DNA of 64,000 bases from Verrucomicrobia bacterium LP2A. GTDB lineage: Bacteria; Verrucomicrobiota; Verrucomicrobiia; Methylacidiphilales; Methylacidiphilaceae. Each line of letters begins with the position of its first letter. Position 1 is the stretch's first letter. Under the pieces are notes generated by a model. That model worked only from the letters and a program-made list of their open reading frames with translations, had not been told where the DNA came from and did not search any database. Shown one piece after another: positions 26,341-34,662 of the stretch. The DNA is taken from NCBI GenBank assembly GCA_000526255.1, contig JAFS01000001.1, positions 248,001 to 312,000 on the forward strand, written 5' to 3'. A program made the translations under genes and the position numbers.

Positions 26341-27542
26341 CAGCGTACGCTTCTCCGATAGAAGGCCGAACATTGCTAACCCTGGCTAGCCGCCAGATCT
26401 GGCCGCAGATCCTTGCCGTCTTGCATATCGGGCCAACGAACGTGCTCTTGCTCCACAGCGAGAATAGGCCCGAGTCAAAGGATCCTGCGCAGCGGCTTAA
26501 GCGCTTTTTTGATGCCTCCGGGCTTGTTTCCAAGGGACGGACCAGAATGCAAGAGATTCCCTACAACCATTTCAAGGGCATTCTCAATGTACTCCGCGGA
26601 CTAAAAGTCGATCCGCAAAAGAGTTTCCTTCACTTCACTGGGGGGAACAAGCTTATGGCGATGGCGGCTTTCGAATGGGCGAGCCGCCAGAGGATAAAGT
26701 CGTTCTATCTCGAAAAGGAAAAGCTGCTGATCCAGTTTACCTTCCCTGAGGGGGAAATGGAGATACGTGAGGAGCCTTTGGATGGCCATATCGCCGATGA
26801 GCTGGAGCCACTGGAGTTGCTTCGCTGCCAAATCGATGCTTCCGAGCTGGAGAGGAGCGGTGAGCTCCTTAAGCTTAACGAAACCGGGCGTAGTCTTTCC
26901 TTAGACGAAGTGGCTCGTCTCCATCGGTGTGGAGAGGATCTGAGCAGCCTTTTATCAATCGAAGATCGGCACGAAGCCGATTCACGACCAAAGGCAGGCG
27001 ATCGGCTCGAATACAATACAGCCGCTGTGCTCCTTAAGCTCGGGGTCCATTGTGTACGACGAAGCCTCCGTCTCAAGGTCAAGAGCGCATTCGGAGTTTC
27101 GACCTCCAAGCCTCACGAGGAGATCGATCTGCTCTTTACCTACGGAGGCAAGCTCTGGCTTGTGGACTGCAAAGACGAACAACCGGTCGAAGGATTGGTC
27201 GACAATCTGGAGAGAGAATTGGAAAGGAGAGGTATTAGGACCGAAGAGAAAGAACTTGCCGATCGGCTCAGCCGAATTCGGGATGAGCTTCACATGGGGC
27301 AGGTCAAGACGTTGAAACTTGATCTTTTGGCGGTCCAGGATGCTGGGGGATTGCTCGGGCAAACCATCTGCGTTCGGAGGAGCGCTATGCCCGAAGAGGT
27401 TGCGGCCTATGCCAAGCAAAAGAGGATCGAGGTGGTTCTCTCCTCTCAGTTGGTCCCCGGCCTAGAGGCGCTGCTGAAGCCCAAAAGTCTTGCGAAACCT
27501 GAGGATCTGCAGGACCTTCAAAAGACATTTAGGCAGCGATGA
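26337..27542 (+). CDS. card1: CARF-domain nuclease of the Card1/Can2 type
   Basis: Probable cyclic-oligoadenylate-activated nuclease effector of this type III system. 401 residues. The N-terminal CARF-like domain (about 1-150) has FTGGNKLMAMAAFEWASRQ at residues 100-118, the ligand-loop pattern of DUF1887 proteins. The C-terminal PD-(D/E)xK nuclease shows E225 (GDRLEYNTAA), D264 (EEIDLLF) and D277-C-K279 (LWLVDCKDE), the spacing expected for an active site. I chose the ATG at 26337, which overlaps the cmr1 stop (ATGA), over a GTG nine bases upstream. Characterised relatives bind cA4 and cut ssDNA, dsDNA or RNA; the ligand here is inferred. Confidence 0.88.
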   Translation: MTAYASPIEGRTLLTLASRQIWPQILAVLHIGPTNVLLLHSENRPESKDPAQRLKRFFDASGLVSKGRTRMQEIPYNHFKGILNVLRGLKVDPQKSFLHFTGGNKLMAMAAFEWASRQRIKSFYLEKEKLLIQFTFPEGEMEIREEPLDGHIADELEPLELLRCQIDASELERSGELLKLNETGRSLSLDEVARLHRCGEDLSSLLSIEDRHEADSRPKAGDRLEYNTAAVLLKLGVHCVRRSLRLKVKSAFGVSTSKPHEEIDLLFTYGGKLWLVDCKDEQPVEGLVDNLERELERRGIRTEEKELADRLSRIRDELHMGQVKTLKLDLLAVQDAGGLLGQTICVRRSAMPEEVAAYAKQKRIEVVLSSQLVPGLEALLKPKSLAKPEDLQDLQKTFRQR

Positions 27543-27616
27543 CCGATGTTTCCCCTGCCTCGTGCAGCGCGGCCGGATCAAAGTGGGACACGACGCTCTA
27601 GATATCGAGAAGTTTT

Positions 27617-28552
27617 ATGCAAAACCTAAGCCTCTCCCTTCTATCTCCTCCTGAGCCATTTCAGATCCTCGTTATCCATCTGCCTGGAAACGGGATTGCC
27701 GACCCCAAGGAGCTTGCCGGAGTCTCCTTGCCAGAAGGCGTGGACCATCAAAAGGGGCTGATTCTTTATGGGAGGGGCCCCATTTGGCTTTACGCCTATT
27801 TGATCCACTTATCCCATCCCTCGCGTTGGGCGGCCATCTACGATCCGCGCTTCGGAGGAATCGTCGTGCAAGCTCATCATCCAGAAGCTCCTTCCGTAGG
27901 TGCGATCATACCCCGGGAGTCGATCGAGCGCTATGTGCCGCGCCAGACGGAATCCGCTCTTACAAAGAGGAGCGCGGCGGAAAGCCCAAGGCATCGGGTC
28001 ATTGCGATCGTGGGTCCGCCGCATAGCGGGAAATCGGTCTTTCTGTGGTGGTTATACAATACGCTGTCCAAGCGAGTGCCGGCGGAAGTCTTCCACGACC
28101 AAGTCTTCACCGTCCGGGCCTGCCCAGATGGAGAAGGCAACTGGTTTCATGAAATCTCGGGGAGTAACGAGACACTCCGCTTCAAGAATCAATGGGACGC
28201 GGATTTTGTGGCTAAGATCGTGGAACACATTCGGGGGCTATCTCTCGCAAAGGTTCTTCTTCTGGTGGATTGCGGCGGAAAGATTGACCGATTCAATCAA
28301 GCCATTCTCAATGCCTGCACGGATGCCCTCATTGTTTCCAGGGAGGACGAGGCGATCGCGGAGTGGCGCGGTGTTGCAAAGTCTTGCGAGTTGCGGATCA
28401 TTGCGGAAGTCAAGTCGATCCTAGAGCCCGGCAGCTCGGTTTTGTCCGAGAGCCCCCTTCGCCTCCGTATCGGTGGCCTCATTCGGGGCGCGTCCCCTGG
28501 CGAGGTTCCTGAGCCGCTGATCGCGCACGTAATCTCCATGGTCAATCCGTAG
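27617..28552 (+). CDS. csx3: Csx3 ring nuclease fused to a P-loop ATPase
   Basis: 311 residues. Residues 1-105 match Csx3/Crn3: LPGNGIADPKELAGVSLPEG, GPIWLYAYLIHLSHPSRWAA and YDPRFGGIVVQAHHP. His67, Asp76 and Arg78 have the spacing of the residues reported as important in archaeal Csx3, which degrades cA4. Residues 125-311 form a P-loop NTPase: Walker A GPPHSGKS at 133-140, and KVLLLVDCGG with D218 as a Walker-B-like strand. It lies 74 bases behind card1 and ends the operon, so the signal-removing enzyme is made with the effector. What the ATPase domain does is unknown to me. Confidence 0.85.
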   Translation: MQNLSLSLLSPPEPFQILVIHLPGNGIADPKELAGVSLPEGVDHQKGLILYGRGPIWLYAYLIHLSHPSRWAAIYDPRFGGIVVQAHHPEAPSVGAIIPRESIERYVPRQTESALTKRSAAESPRHRVIAIVGPPHSGKSVFLWWLYNTLSKRVPAEVFHDQVFTVRACPDGEGNWFHEISGSNETLRFKNQWDADFVAKIVEHIRGLSLAKVLLLVDCGGKIDRFNQAILNACTDALIVSREDEAIAEWRGVAKSCELRIIAEVKSILEPGSSVLSESPLRLRIGGLIRGASPGEVPEPLIAHVISMVNP

Positions 28553-29229
28553 CAACTGGGCTAGACCCGCTTTCTTCTCTAGGGTTGGAGGAGAGATGCC
28601 AGGCTGGCCTCTCACAAAGGCCACGTCTTCTGCAGATTGGGTGAGGATGCCGCCAAGCCTCTGACAGGCACCCTCAAGCAGGGATGCGCTGGCGGCGTGC
28701 GCAATGGGCTTTGCGAAGCAAGCCCAATGGCCGCCCATCGTCGGCCTAAGGGACGCAGGATTGGGGCTTGACCAGAGCCCTATGCGGTTGGCGCGTTCCT
28801 CGGCCGTGGAGGACCTGGAAACCAACCAGCGGCTTGGGCCCTGATCGTTTCAACGGAAGCAGCCAGGATTTGAGTGGGCTCATGGGTCCCATATGGCTTT
28901 GCCGTTCCGGATCAATCGCCAGAATGCCGCTGCCGGGCTTCATCTGGCTCCAGCTTGCAGGGAAGCTGGAGCCCGCATTGGATTGCCCCTCTGGCGTGCA
29001 ATGACCCCGCCTCCTGTTGTCCCATAGCAGCTCATCACCGCTGTAGCTTCAACTCGCTCCGCTTTGCCGTTTTCTCACGGGGATCTCCCTCGCCGCCTTT
29101 GCGTTCAAGCAGTGCGGAGGCCAATCGGCCATGTTCCCAGGTAGGTCCCTCTACTCCAACGGTCAGGACAGGCATGGTTCTCCACTGATCAGGGGTCAAC
29201 TCTTCGTGCCGCCAGGATGATCCTTTTTC
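28553..29229. other. 677-base stretch without a supported gene, between csx3 and the CRISPR array
   Basis: Only short open frames occur, on both strands, and none has a ribosome-binding site plus recognisable motif. It holds a perfect 11-bp hairpin (28946-28973) and an imperfect inverted repeat near 28698-28725. A minus-strand frame from inside the degenerate repeat to 29035 reads like protein (HEELTPDQWRTMPVLTVGVE) but has no convincing start. It may be a decayed gene or the tail of the array transcript. Confidence 0.5.
28946..28973. repeat. Perfect 11-bp hairpin
   Basis: GGCTCCAGCTT (28946-28956), a six-base loop, and AAGCTGGAGCC (28963-28973) are exact reverse complements. No U-tract follows on either strand. 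It may end either the rightward cmr transcript or the leftward CRISPR transcript, or be a REP-like element. Confidence 0.6.
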
Positions 29230-30856
29230 GCCGTTGCCGCCTTCTAGCATCTCCGTCACTCCAGACCTCCCGTCCATCCCGAGCCAGTAAGGGAGACCCG
29301 GGTTGCGTCTCCATTGCCTTTCGGCATTTCCGTCACTCCAGACAATCAGGCCAACCGAAGCCATCATGGAAGAGATGGGTCTCCATTGCCTTTCGGCATT
29401 TCCGTCACTCCAGACACATGCAAACTGAAATCGAACGACTCAAGAGGGAGGTGATGTCTCCATTGCCTTTCGGCATTTCCGTCACTCCAGACGGTAAGAT
29501 GAAAGAATACATCATGAAGGAAGCGTCGAGTCTCCATTGCCTTTCGGCATTTCCGTCACTCCAGACCCTCCGATTATATCGCGATGCCCAAGCTTGAGCG
29601 ATTCAGGTCTCCATTGCCTTTCGGCATTTCCGTCACTCCAGACATGGCGAGCAGTGGGGTCATGGTGCAGACGACGAAGGAAGAGTCTCCATTGCCTTTC
29701 GGCATTTCCGTCACTCCAGACGGTGTAGGCATGATGAACGAACCAAATGCAGTGAAGAAAATTGGTCTCCATTGCCTTTCGGCATTTCCGTCACTCCAGA
29801 CACAACTCCTACTCGCTACAAAAAATGATCCAGCTTGGCTAGTCTCCATTGCCTTTCGGCATTTCCGTCACTCCAGACAAGGACACTCCGGGACTGGAGC
29901 GCTTCTGGCATGAACTTGTCTCCATTGCCTTTCGGCATTTCCGTCACTCCAGACAAATACAAGAGCTACAATTTTAAGGTGCCGTTCTCGTGTCTCCATT
30001 GCCTTTCGGCATTTCCGTCACTCCAGACGGAATGGAAGAGTAATGAAGCGCGAAACGGAGAGTGATGTCTCCATTGCCTTTCGGCATTTCCGTCACTCCA
30101 GACTGGAGTGGATAGACGCAAGGCTCGTCTCAATGCTTCATTGGTCTCCATTGCCTTTCGGCATTTCCGTCACTCCAGACAAGTACATCACTCTGAGGGA
30201 TGTGTGTTTATCGTTGGGGGGTCTCCATTGCCTTTCGGCATTTCCGTCACTCCAGACTGAGCAGGAGCTTCATGTTTCCTCGATTTGCCCCACGGTCTCC
30301 ATTGCCTTTCGGCATTTCCGTCACTCCAGACACGGCCGCAGCATGGAGGCGGAGTTGCGATTTATCCTGTCTCCATTGCCTTTCGGCATTTCCGTCACTC
30401 CAGACGCGTAGGTGATTCAGAAGATTCAAACCGGTCGCGGTGGGTCTCCATTGCCTTTCGGCATTTCCGTCACTCCAGACTTTTTGTACATCCCTTGAAG
30501 CGGTTCGGCGCGTGCGTTTGGTCTCCATTGCCTTTCGGCATTTCCGTCACTCCAGACCGCAGCGTGCCGGGATGGATGGCTTGACCGCCACGCATCGTCT
30601 CCATTGCCTTTCGGCATTTCCGTCACTCCAGACCCCCGGATACTCCCGAGGGTTGGAAAGAGATCTGGGTGTCTCCATTGCCTTTCGGCATTTCCGTCAC
30701 TCCAGACACCGCCACGCATCACGCGAGGCGGATTTGCTGGAAACGTCTCCATTGCCTTTCGGCATTTCCGTCACTCCAGACTTGATGGTCATGGAACTCA
30801 GGAGATTGGAAATTGGAAAGTCTCCATTGCCTTTCGGCATTTCCGTCACTCCAGAC
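29230..30856 (-). CRISPR. CRISPR array: 21 intact 37-bp repeats, 20 spacers, plus a degenerate repeat at the leader-distal end
   Basis: Intact repeats begin at 29307, 29379, 29456, 29530, 29607, 29685, 29765, 29842, 29918, 29992, 30067, 30144, 30221, 30295, 30369, 30444, 30521, 30597, 30671, 30745 and 30820, and appear identical. On the plus strand each starts GTCTCCATTGCC and ends CACTCCAGAC; a short TGCC/GGCA hairpin sits in the middle. Spacers are 35-43 bases. The unit at 29230-29266 keeps the right half but is mutated in the left half, so the left end is the old end. The minus-strand repeat ends ATGGAGAC, like the usual ATTGAAAC crRNA tag. Both facts say transcription runs leftward. Confidence 0.97.
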
Positions 30857-31063
30857 TGCGGCCTTGCAAGTGCTTGACTATCAAGATCGGTAACGCCGAA
30901 TAGGTCGGGAGCACAAAAACGTGTATATCGACTTTCCAAGAAAAGAGAAACGTCCAAATTGAGTTTGTTCGTAACAGATTGATGAACAATAGTATGCAAC
31001 CTAGGTCGGCAAGTGCCTGAAGAAGGACTGGAACGAGTCGCGACCTGGAGGAGAGACTCGGCG
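30857..31063 (-). promoter_or_regulatory. Probable CRISPR leader
   Basis: 207 bases between the newest repeat and the end of cas2, clearly more AT-rich than the surroundings. On the minus strand TATACA (complement of 30922-30927) lies 17 bases behind TTTCTC, a weak promoter match about 60 bases before the first repeat. No gene is seen in it. Confidence 0.6.
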
Positions 31064-31339
31064 TCATACCAGATAACAGACCACTCGCTCGGAGCAGACC
31101 ATGGTCCCTGCGGTGCGGATCTTCTTGGCGCACTTGGCGTCAAGGCAATAGGCAACGATACGATCTTCATCCAGGTCGAGCTCGTTTTGGACCTTGCCCC
31201 AAAATGCATCGAATTGCTCTGGCTCAAAATAGCACTCGAAGACGCTGTACTGCACGCGCATCCCATGATCCTCGCAAATCCGCGCGATTCGCGTGAGGCG
31301 GCGCGGATCGGAGACATCGTAAGCAATCACCGTTAACAT
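31064..31339 (-). CDS. cas2: CRISPR adaptation endoribonuclease-fold protein Cas2
   Basis: Partner of Cas1 in spacer acquisition. 91 residues from the ATG at 31339: MLTVIAYDVSDPRRLTRIAR carries the conserved Asp8, followed by VQYSVFECYFEPEQFDAFWG, the typical Cas2 pattern. GGAG lies about eight bases before this start. A GTG at 31435, with its own AGGAG overlapping the cas1 stop, would add 32 residues in frame; family length favours the shorter form. It lies behind cas1 and directly before the leader. Confidence 0.93.
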   Translation of the reverse strand: MLTVIAYDVSDPRRLTRIARICEDHGMRVQYSVFECYFEPEQFDAFWGKVQNELDLDEDRIVAYCLDAKCAKKIRTAGTMVCSERVVCYLV

Positions 31340-31446
31340 CTGCTTTTCTCCGGGCGGGGAGCTTTTGTAGGGGAGGGGAGCGAAGGCTTCCTCCCACCAG
31401 CCCATGCCTTGCGGATCCTTGGAATCGCCCGTCACCTGGCTTGCTC

Positions 31447-32457
31447 CTAGTTCATCAGGAAGGGCTCGAACTTTTCCGGAGCGTCCAACGCGGCCTTGTA
31501 GGCTGTGGCTTGACGCTCCAGTTCCGTCCGCAGCGTAGTGCGGCAGTTGACGGCTTCGGAGAGAAATTGGCGCTCCATCCGGCGTTCGTATTGGAGAAGA
31601 AATTTCTTCTTGCCCTCGGAAGCCAGATAGACCCCGCCAAGATCCCGCTTTTCAAAGAGGTCTCGGTTGAGGATCTGATGGCTGAATAGGTCAAGGGCAA
31701 GGGCTTCCACGAGCACGGGCCGGAAGGGTTCGATCAGGTCAAGGGCAAGAGACCAGCGGCCGTCTTCGGTGACATGGAGGAGCCCCAAGGCTGGATCGAG
31801 CCCGTGGGCGTGAAGGAAGTTCACCGCTTCGGCGTAGAGAAGCACCGCTCCATAGGAGATACAGGCGTTGACCACATTGAGAGGGGGCCGTGTCGACCGC
31901 CGCTCAAAGGGATAGTCAGGAGGCAGAAAAGTGGCCCAGGCATCGAAGTAGCGAGCGGTCGAGGCTCCTTCCAAGCCCCGGAGCTCGGCAATGGATGTGG
32001 CACGACCCGCTTGCGCAAGTATACGCTCAAGGGCGCTCAAGGCCGAGGTGGCATCCGAGTCGCGGTTGGCCGCAAGGCGCTGGATCAAGCGGCGCTGGTT
32101 GTAGATCTTTGCGGTTACGATTCGGCCGGCCATCGCTAGGGCAAAGGCGGGATCGAGCGTCTTGGCATATTGCTTGAGGCGCCGCTGGCCATGATCGTTT
32201 TGTGCCGGAAGAAAGCCGCCGAGAAAGCGGCCGTTGGTTCCTAAAACACTAATGGGGATCCCTCGGCGCAAGAGTTCCGCCAAAGCCGGGGAGGTGAAGG
32301 AAACGGTCTCCTCGATCGTAAGCCGGTCGAGATCGGCGATTGGAATTTCCCGCAGCACCTCCGGGTTGCCGGCTCCGTTTCCAGAGCCGAGAACGACCAG
32401 CCGTTCGGAGAGGAGCCCGATCTTCGTATAGCTTTGAACGATACAGGCGCTGGGCAT
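31447..32457 (-). CDS. cas1: CRISPR adaptation integrase Cas1
   Basis: Metal-dependent integrase that inserts new spacers. 336 residues, normal length. Catalytic residues are visible: E163 in LRGLEGASTARYF, H228 in LGLLHVTEDGRW and the acidic D240/E243 in LALDLIEPFRP. The N-terminal strand domain ends and the helical domain begins around residue 90. Start is the ATG at 32457. The gene pairs with cas2 on the minus strand, opposite to the cmr operon, so adaptation and interference modules have separate promoters. Confidence 0.95.
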   Translation of the reverse strand: MPSACIVQSYTKIGLLSERLVVLGSGNGAGNPEVLREIPIADLDRLTIEETVSFTSPALAELLRRGIPISVLGTNGRFLGGFLPAQNDHGQRRLKQYAKTLDPAFALAMAGRIVTAKIYNQRRLIQRLAANRDSDATSALSALERILAQAGRATSIAELRGLEGASTARYFDAWATFLPPDYPFERRSTRPPLNVVNACISYGAVLLYAEAVNFLHAHGLDPALGLLHVTEDGRWSLALDLIEPFRPVLVEALALDLFSHQILNRDLFEKRDLGGVYLASEGKKKFLLQYERRMERQFLSEAVNCRTTLRTELERQATAYKAALDAPEKFEPFLMN

Positions 32458-32620
32458 GGGGAGTCGTCCGTCCTGGAATTTTCGCTTTTAGGGAAGCTCG
32501 GGGCTTCCGCCTTCCCCGTTTACTCCTTACGTTAAGCTCGAGGGAGAGCTTTCGCCGCTTCGGTGACGTCCGAGGACATCGGGACTCGCTATCCAGGAGG
32601 ACGGCTCGGAGATTGCAGGA

Positions 32621-33826
32621 TCAAGCTGGGATGACATCGATGCCGAAGGATCCGCGGCGGGGCAAGAGGTAATCCAGCTCCGCGGTAAAACCAGCAGCCT
32701 TCAGCTTCCGTCGCAAGGAGCTGAGGAGCTTCCGGAGATCCTCGGTGTCGCATTTTTCCCATCCGCGCGCCGCCTGGTGCTGGAAGGATCCCTCGGGATG
32801 GTCTTTGGCCCACCGGCTCCGGAATTGGTTCAGGGCATCGATCGCGTTCTTCTGTGCGAGAAATGGACGTGTGCCCTTCCGGGGGCAGTCGAGGAGGAAC
32901 GCATAGAGAAGATGCTCCCGTCCGGAAAGACCAACAAGGCTCCCATTGACCTCGAGCGTGGGTCGATCGTGGCCAAGGGTAATGCGAGGTTTCTGGGTCA
33001 AAGAGGCAAGTTGTTGCGAGCAAGAACGAACCAAAGCGGTGAAGTGACCGGGAAAGGAGCCGATTTGGCGCGGGAAGAGCAGGCGGAGGGGAACAAAAGG
33101 AAGATCGGCAAGCTCAATGCGAGCAGCATCGGAAGATACAGCTTGAACGCCCCCGGTCTTGGGATCCCGATAGGTGTGCTCGAGCGGCGGCTTGGTGGGA
33201 AAGAAGAACGAGGGGGAAAGCCCGGGGGAATCGAATGGTTCGCTGACGAGGACATGGGTGATGCGGTCTTCGGGCCTGCCCAAGAGCGAGACACAGGCAT
33301 AAAGGAGCGCGCTCATGCTCTTCCTTCCGCCGGCGACCGACGCGATGAGGAGCGTATCGGGGTTTTCTGTGATCCCGCGAATCTCTTCCAGGAGAGCGTC
33401 GGCAAGGGCCTCGTTGTCCAAAGCGGTGCGAACGTCCTCGATCCCGCGCATTCTGCCTTCATCGGCTACAGGCCGTCCCAAGACCTGGATCTCCTCAAGG
33501 ATCAGCAGATGAGACTGCTGACGCCGATCGCGCAAGAGGCTCCGACGAAGCGTCTCCCACACCGAACGCTCGCCGAAAGCGGGGGATACGGAATGAAGCT
33601 GCTCCTCCGCGCAACGCTTTCCCGCGGCGGTGGTGAGGATCCGAACTCGATGGGGGATGAGGGCGGGCTGCTCGTGCGCTAAGGCCCAGACGGTTTCGGT
33701 CACGACGGCGGGCGTCATTCCGGTTACCGCAAGCAAGACGATCTCCTTCGGCGGCCTGTGGGGAGCCGTTGGGGCGGGGTGGAGCCGGATCGATTGGTGT
33801 CCGGCATCGGATCGGGGCGGGGTCAT
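32621..33826 (-). CDS. CARF-domain protein of NE0113/TIGR02584 type with winged-helix-like C-terminus
   Basis: 401 residues. The N-terminal 28-215 region reads as a CARF fold: IVLLAVTGMTPAVVTETVWA, then SVAGGRKSMSALLYACVSLL and ITHVLVSEP. This is the CRISPR-associated NE0113 family, often annotated automatically as a Csm6-like ring nuclease. The last 110 residues resemble an OmpR-type winged helix: ITLGHDRPTLEVNGSLVGLS, then LRKLLSSLRRKLKAAGF and a closing hairpin. I see no HEPN or PD-(D/E)xK motif in the C-terminal half. It could degrade the signal, or be a signal-controlled DNA-binding protein. It precedes cas1 on the same strand by 163 bases. Confidence 0.78.
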   Translation of the reverse strand: MTPPRSDAGHQSIRLHPAPTAPHRPPKEIVLLAVTGMTPAVVTETVWALAHEQPALIPHRVRILTTAAGKRCAEEQLHSVSPAFGERSVWETLRRSLLRDRRQQSHLLILEEIQVLGRPVADEGRMRGIEDVRTALDNEALADALLEEIRGITENPDTLLIASVAGGRKSMSALLYACVSLLGRPEDRITHVLVSEPFDSPGLSPSFFFPTKPPLEHTYRDPKTGGVQAVSSDAARIELADLPFVPLRLLFPRQIGSFPGHFTALVRSCSQQLASLTQKPRITLGHDRPTLEVNGSLVGLSGREHLLYAFLLDCPRKGTRPFLAQKNAIDALNQFRSRWAKDHPEGSFQHQAARGWEKCDTEDLRKLLSSLRRKLKAAGFTAELDYLLPRRGSFGIDVIPA

Positions 33827-33912
33827 GCTCGGAAATTGGAGGAGCGCGATCGCCTAAGAGGCAAGCCTTATTCTCCGTCCTCGTCTAGGTTCAACGCAGC
33901 CGATCGAGCGCC

Positions 33913-34662
33913 TCATTTTCCGCTCGGCCCAGGGCCCGCCAGCACCCCGATCGCGGTGTAGTTGTCGTCGTCCAGTAGGGCCCGCGCTCTTTCCTGGCGA
34001 AGCGCTTCCATCCGGTGGAGCCAATCGGAGGCGGTTGCGCTCCGCCCGAGCTCCCGCTCCATCTCCTCTTCGGGAAGAGGACCCCAAAAGCCATCGCTGC
34101 AGAGGAGGAGCGCATCTCCAGGCTCGATCTCCCCTTCCTGCGAGACGATCGGATTCGGGGGCTCAGGACTGCCGAGGCAGCACAAGAGGATGTTCCGGCG
34201 GGGGTGGGAGCGGATCTCCTCGGGCCGGAGGATCCCGGCATCGCAGAGCGCCTGCGGGACGCTCTGATCCTTCGATTGGAAGAAGACTCTCTTTTCCCGA
34301 AACCAGTAGAAGCGCGAGTCGCCGAGGTGGACCGCGCGGAGGAGGCGGCCGTCGCAGACGGCGGCCACGATCGTCGATCCCATTCGCCTGAGCGCCGGTT
34401 CGGCGGCCTGCCGTTCGTGAATCGCCCGATCGGCTTGGAGGACAGACTCCGAGAGGGCGGCGGAGGATAGGGAGGGATGGTCTCGGAACGCCTGGAGGAA
34501 GCGGCTCACCGCCAGCCGGGAAGCCTCTTCGCCTCCTCGCTCCCCTCCGAGGCCGTCGGCCACTACCCAGGCGGTCAAGCCGCTGCAGCTCTCCCATCCC
34601 CAGGAGTCTTCGTTGTGCGCCCTCCCGCCCCGATCGGTGAGGAAAGCGGTGTCGAGGTTCAT
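33913..34662 (-). CDS. PP2C-family Ser/Thr protein phosphatase
   Basis: Metal-dependent phosphatase of 249 residues. Motifs: LTDRGGRAHNEDSWGWE at the N-terminus (the metal-binding RxxNEDS), VVADGLGGERGGEEAS, LLLCSDGFWGPLPEEEM and DDDNYTAIGVL near the end. These carry the four conserved Asp residues of the family. The ATG at 34662 overlaps the stop of the upstream methyltransferase gene (ATGA), which fixes the start. No Ser/Thr kinase gene is nearby in the window. Confidence 0.9.
   Translation of the reverse strand: MNLDTAFLTDRGGRAHNEDSWGWESCSGLTAWVVADGLGGERGGEEASRLAVSRFLQAFRDHPSLSSAALSESVLQADRAIHERQAAEPALRRMGSTIVAAVCDGRLLRAVHLGDSRFYWFREKRVFFQSKDQSVPQALCDAGILRPEEIRSHPRRNILLCCLGSPEPPNPIVSQEGEIEPGDALLLCSDGFWGPLPEEEMERELGRSATASDWLHRMEALRQERARALLDDDNYTAIGVLAGPGPSGK

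Noticed and set aside
28553-29229. Transposon or insertion sequence next to the array
   Set aside because: No transposase motif, terminal inverted repeat pair or target duplication found by eye.
29035-29367. 110-codon minus-strand frame over the degenerate repeat
   Set aside because: It begins inside repeat sequence and has no Shine-Dalgarno sequence; mentioned only as a possible relic.
29300-30900. Many 60-145-codon open frames on both strands across the CRISPR array
   Set aside because: They read through identical repeats and change only in the spacers; this is an array artefact.
32621-33826. R-x4-H pattern in the NE0113-type protein as a HEPN RNase motif
   Set aside because: It lies around residue 100, inside the N-terminal CARF-like part, not in a HEPN domain.
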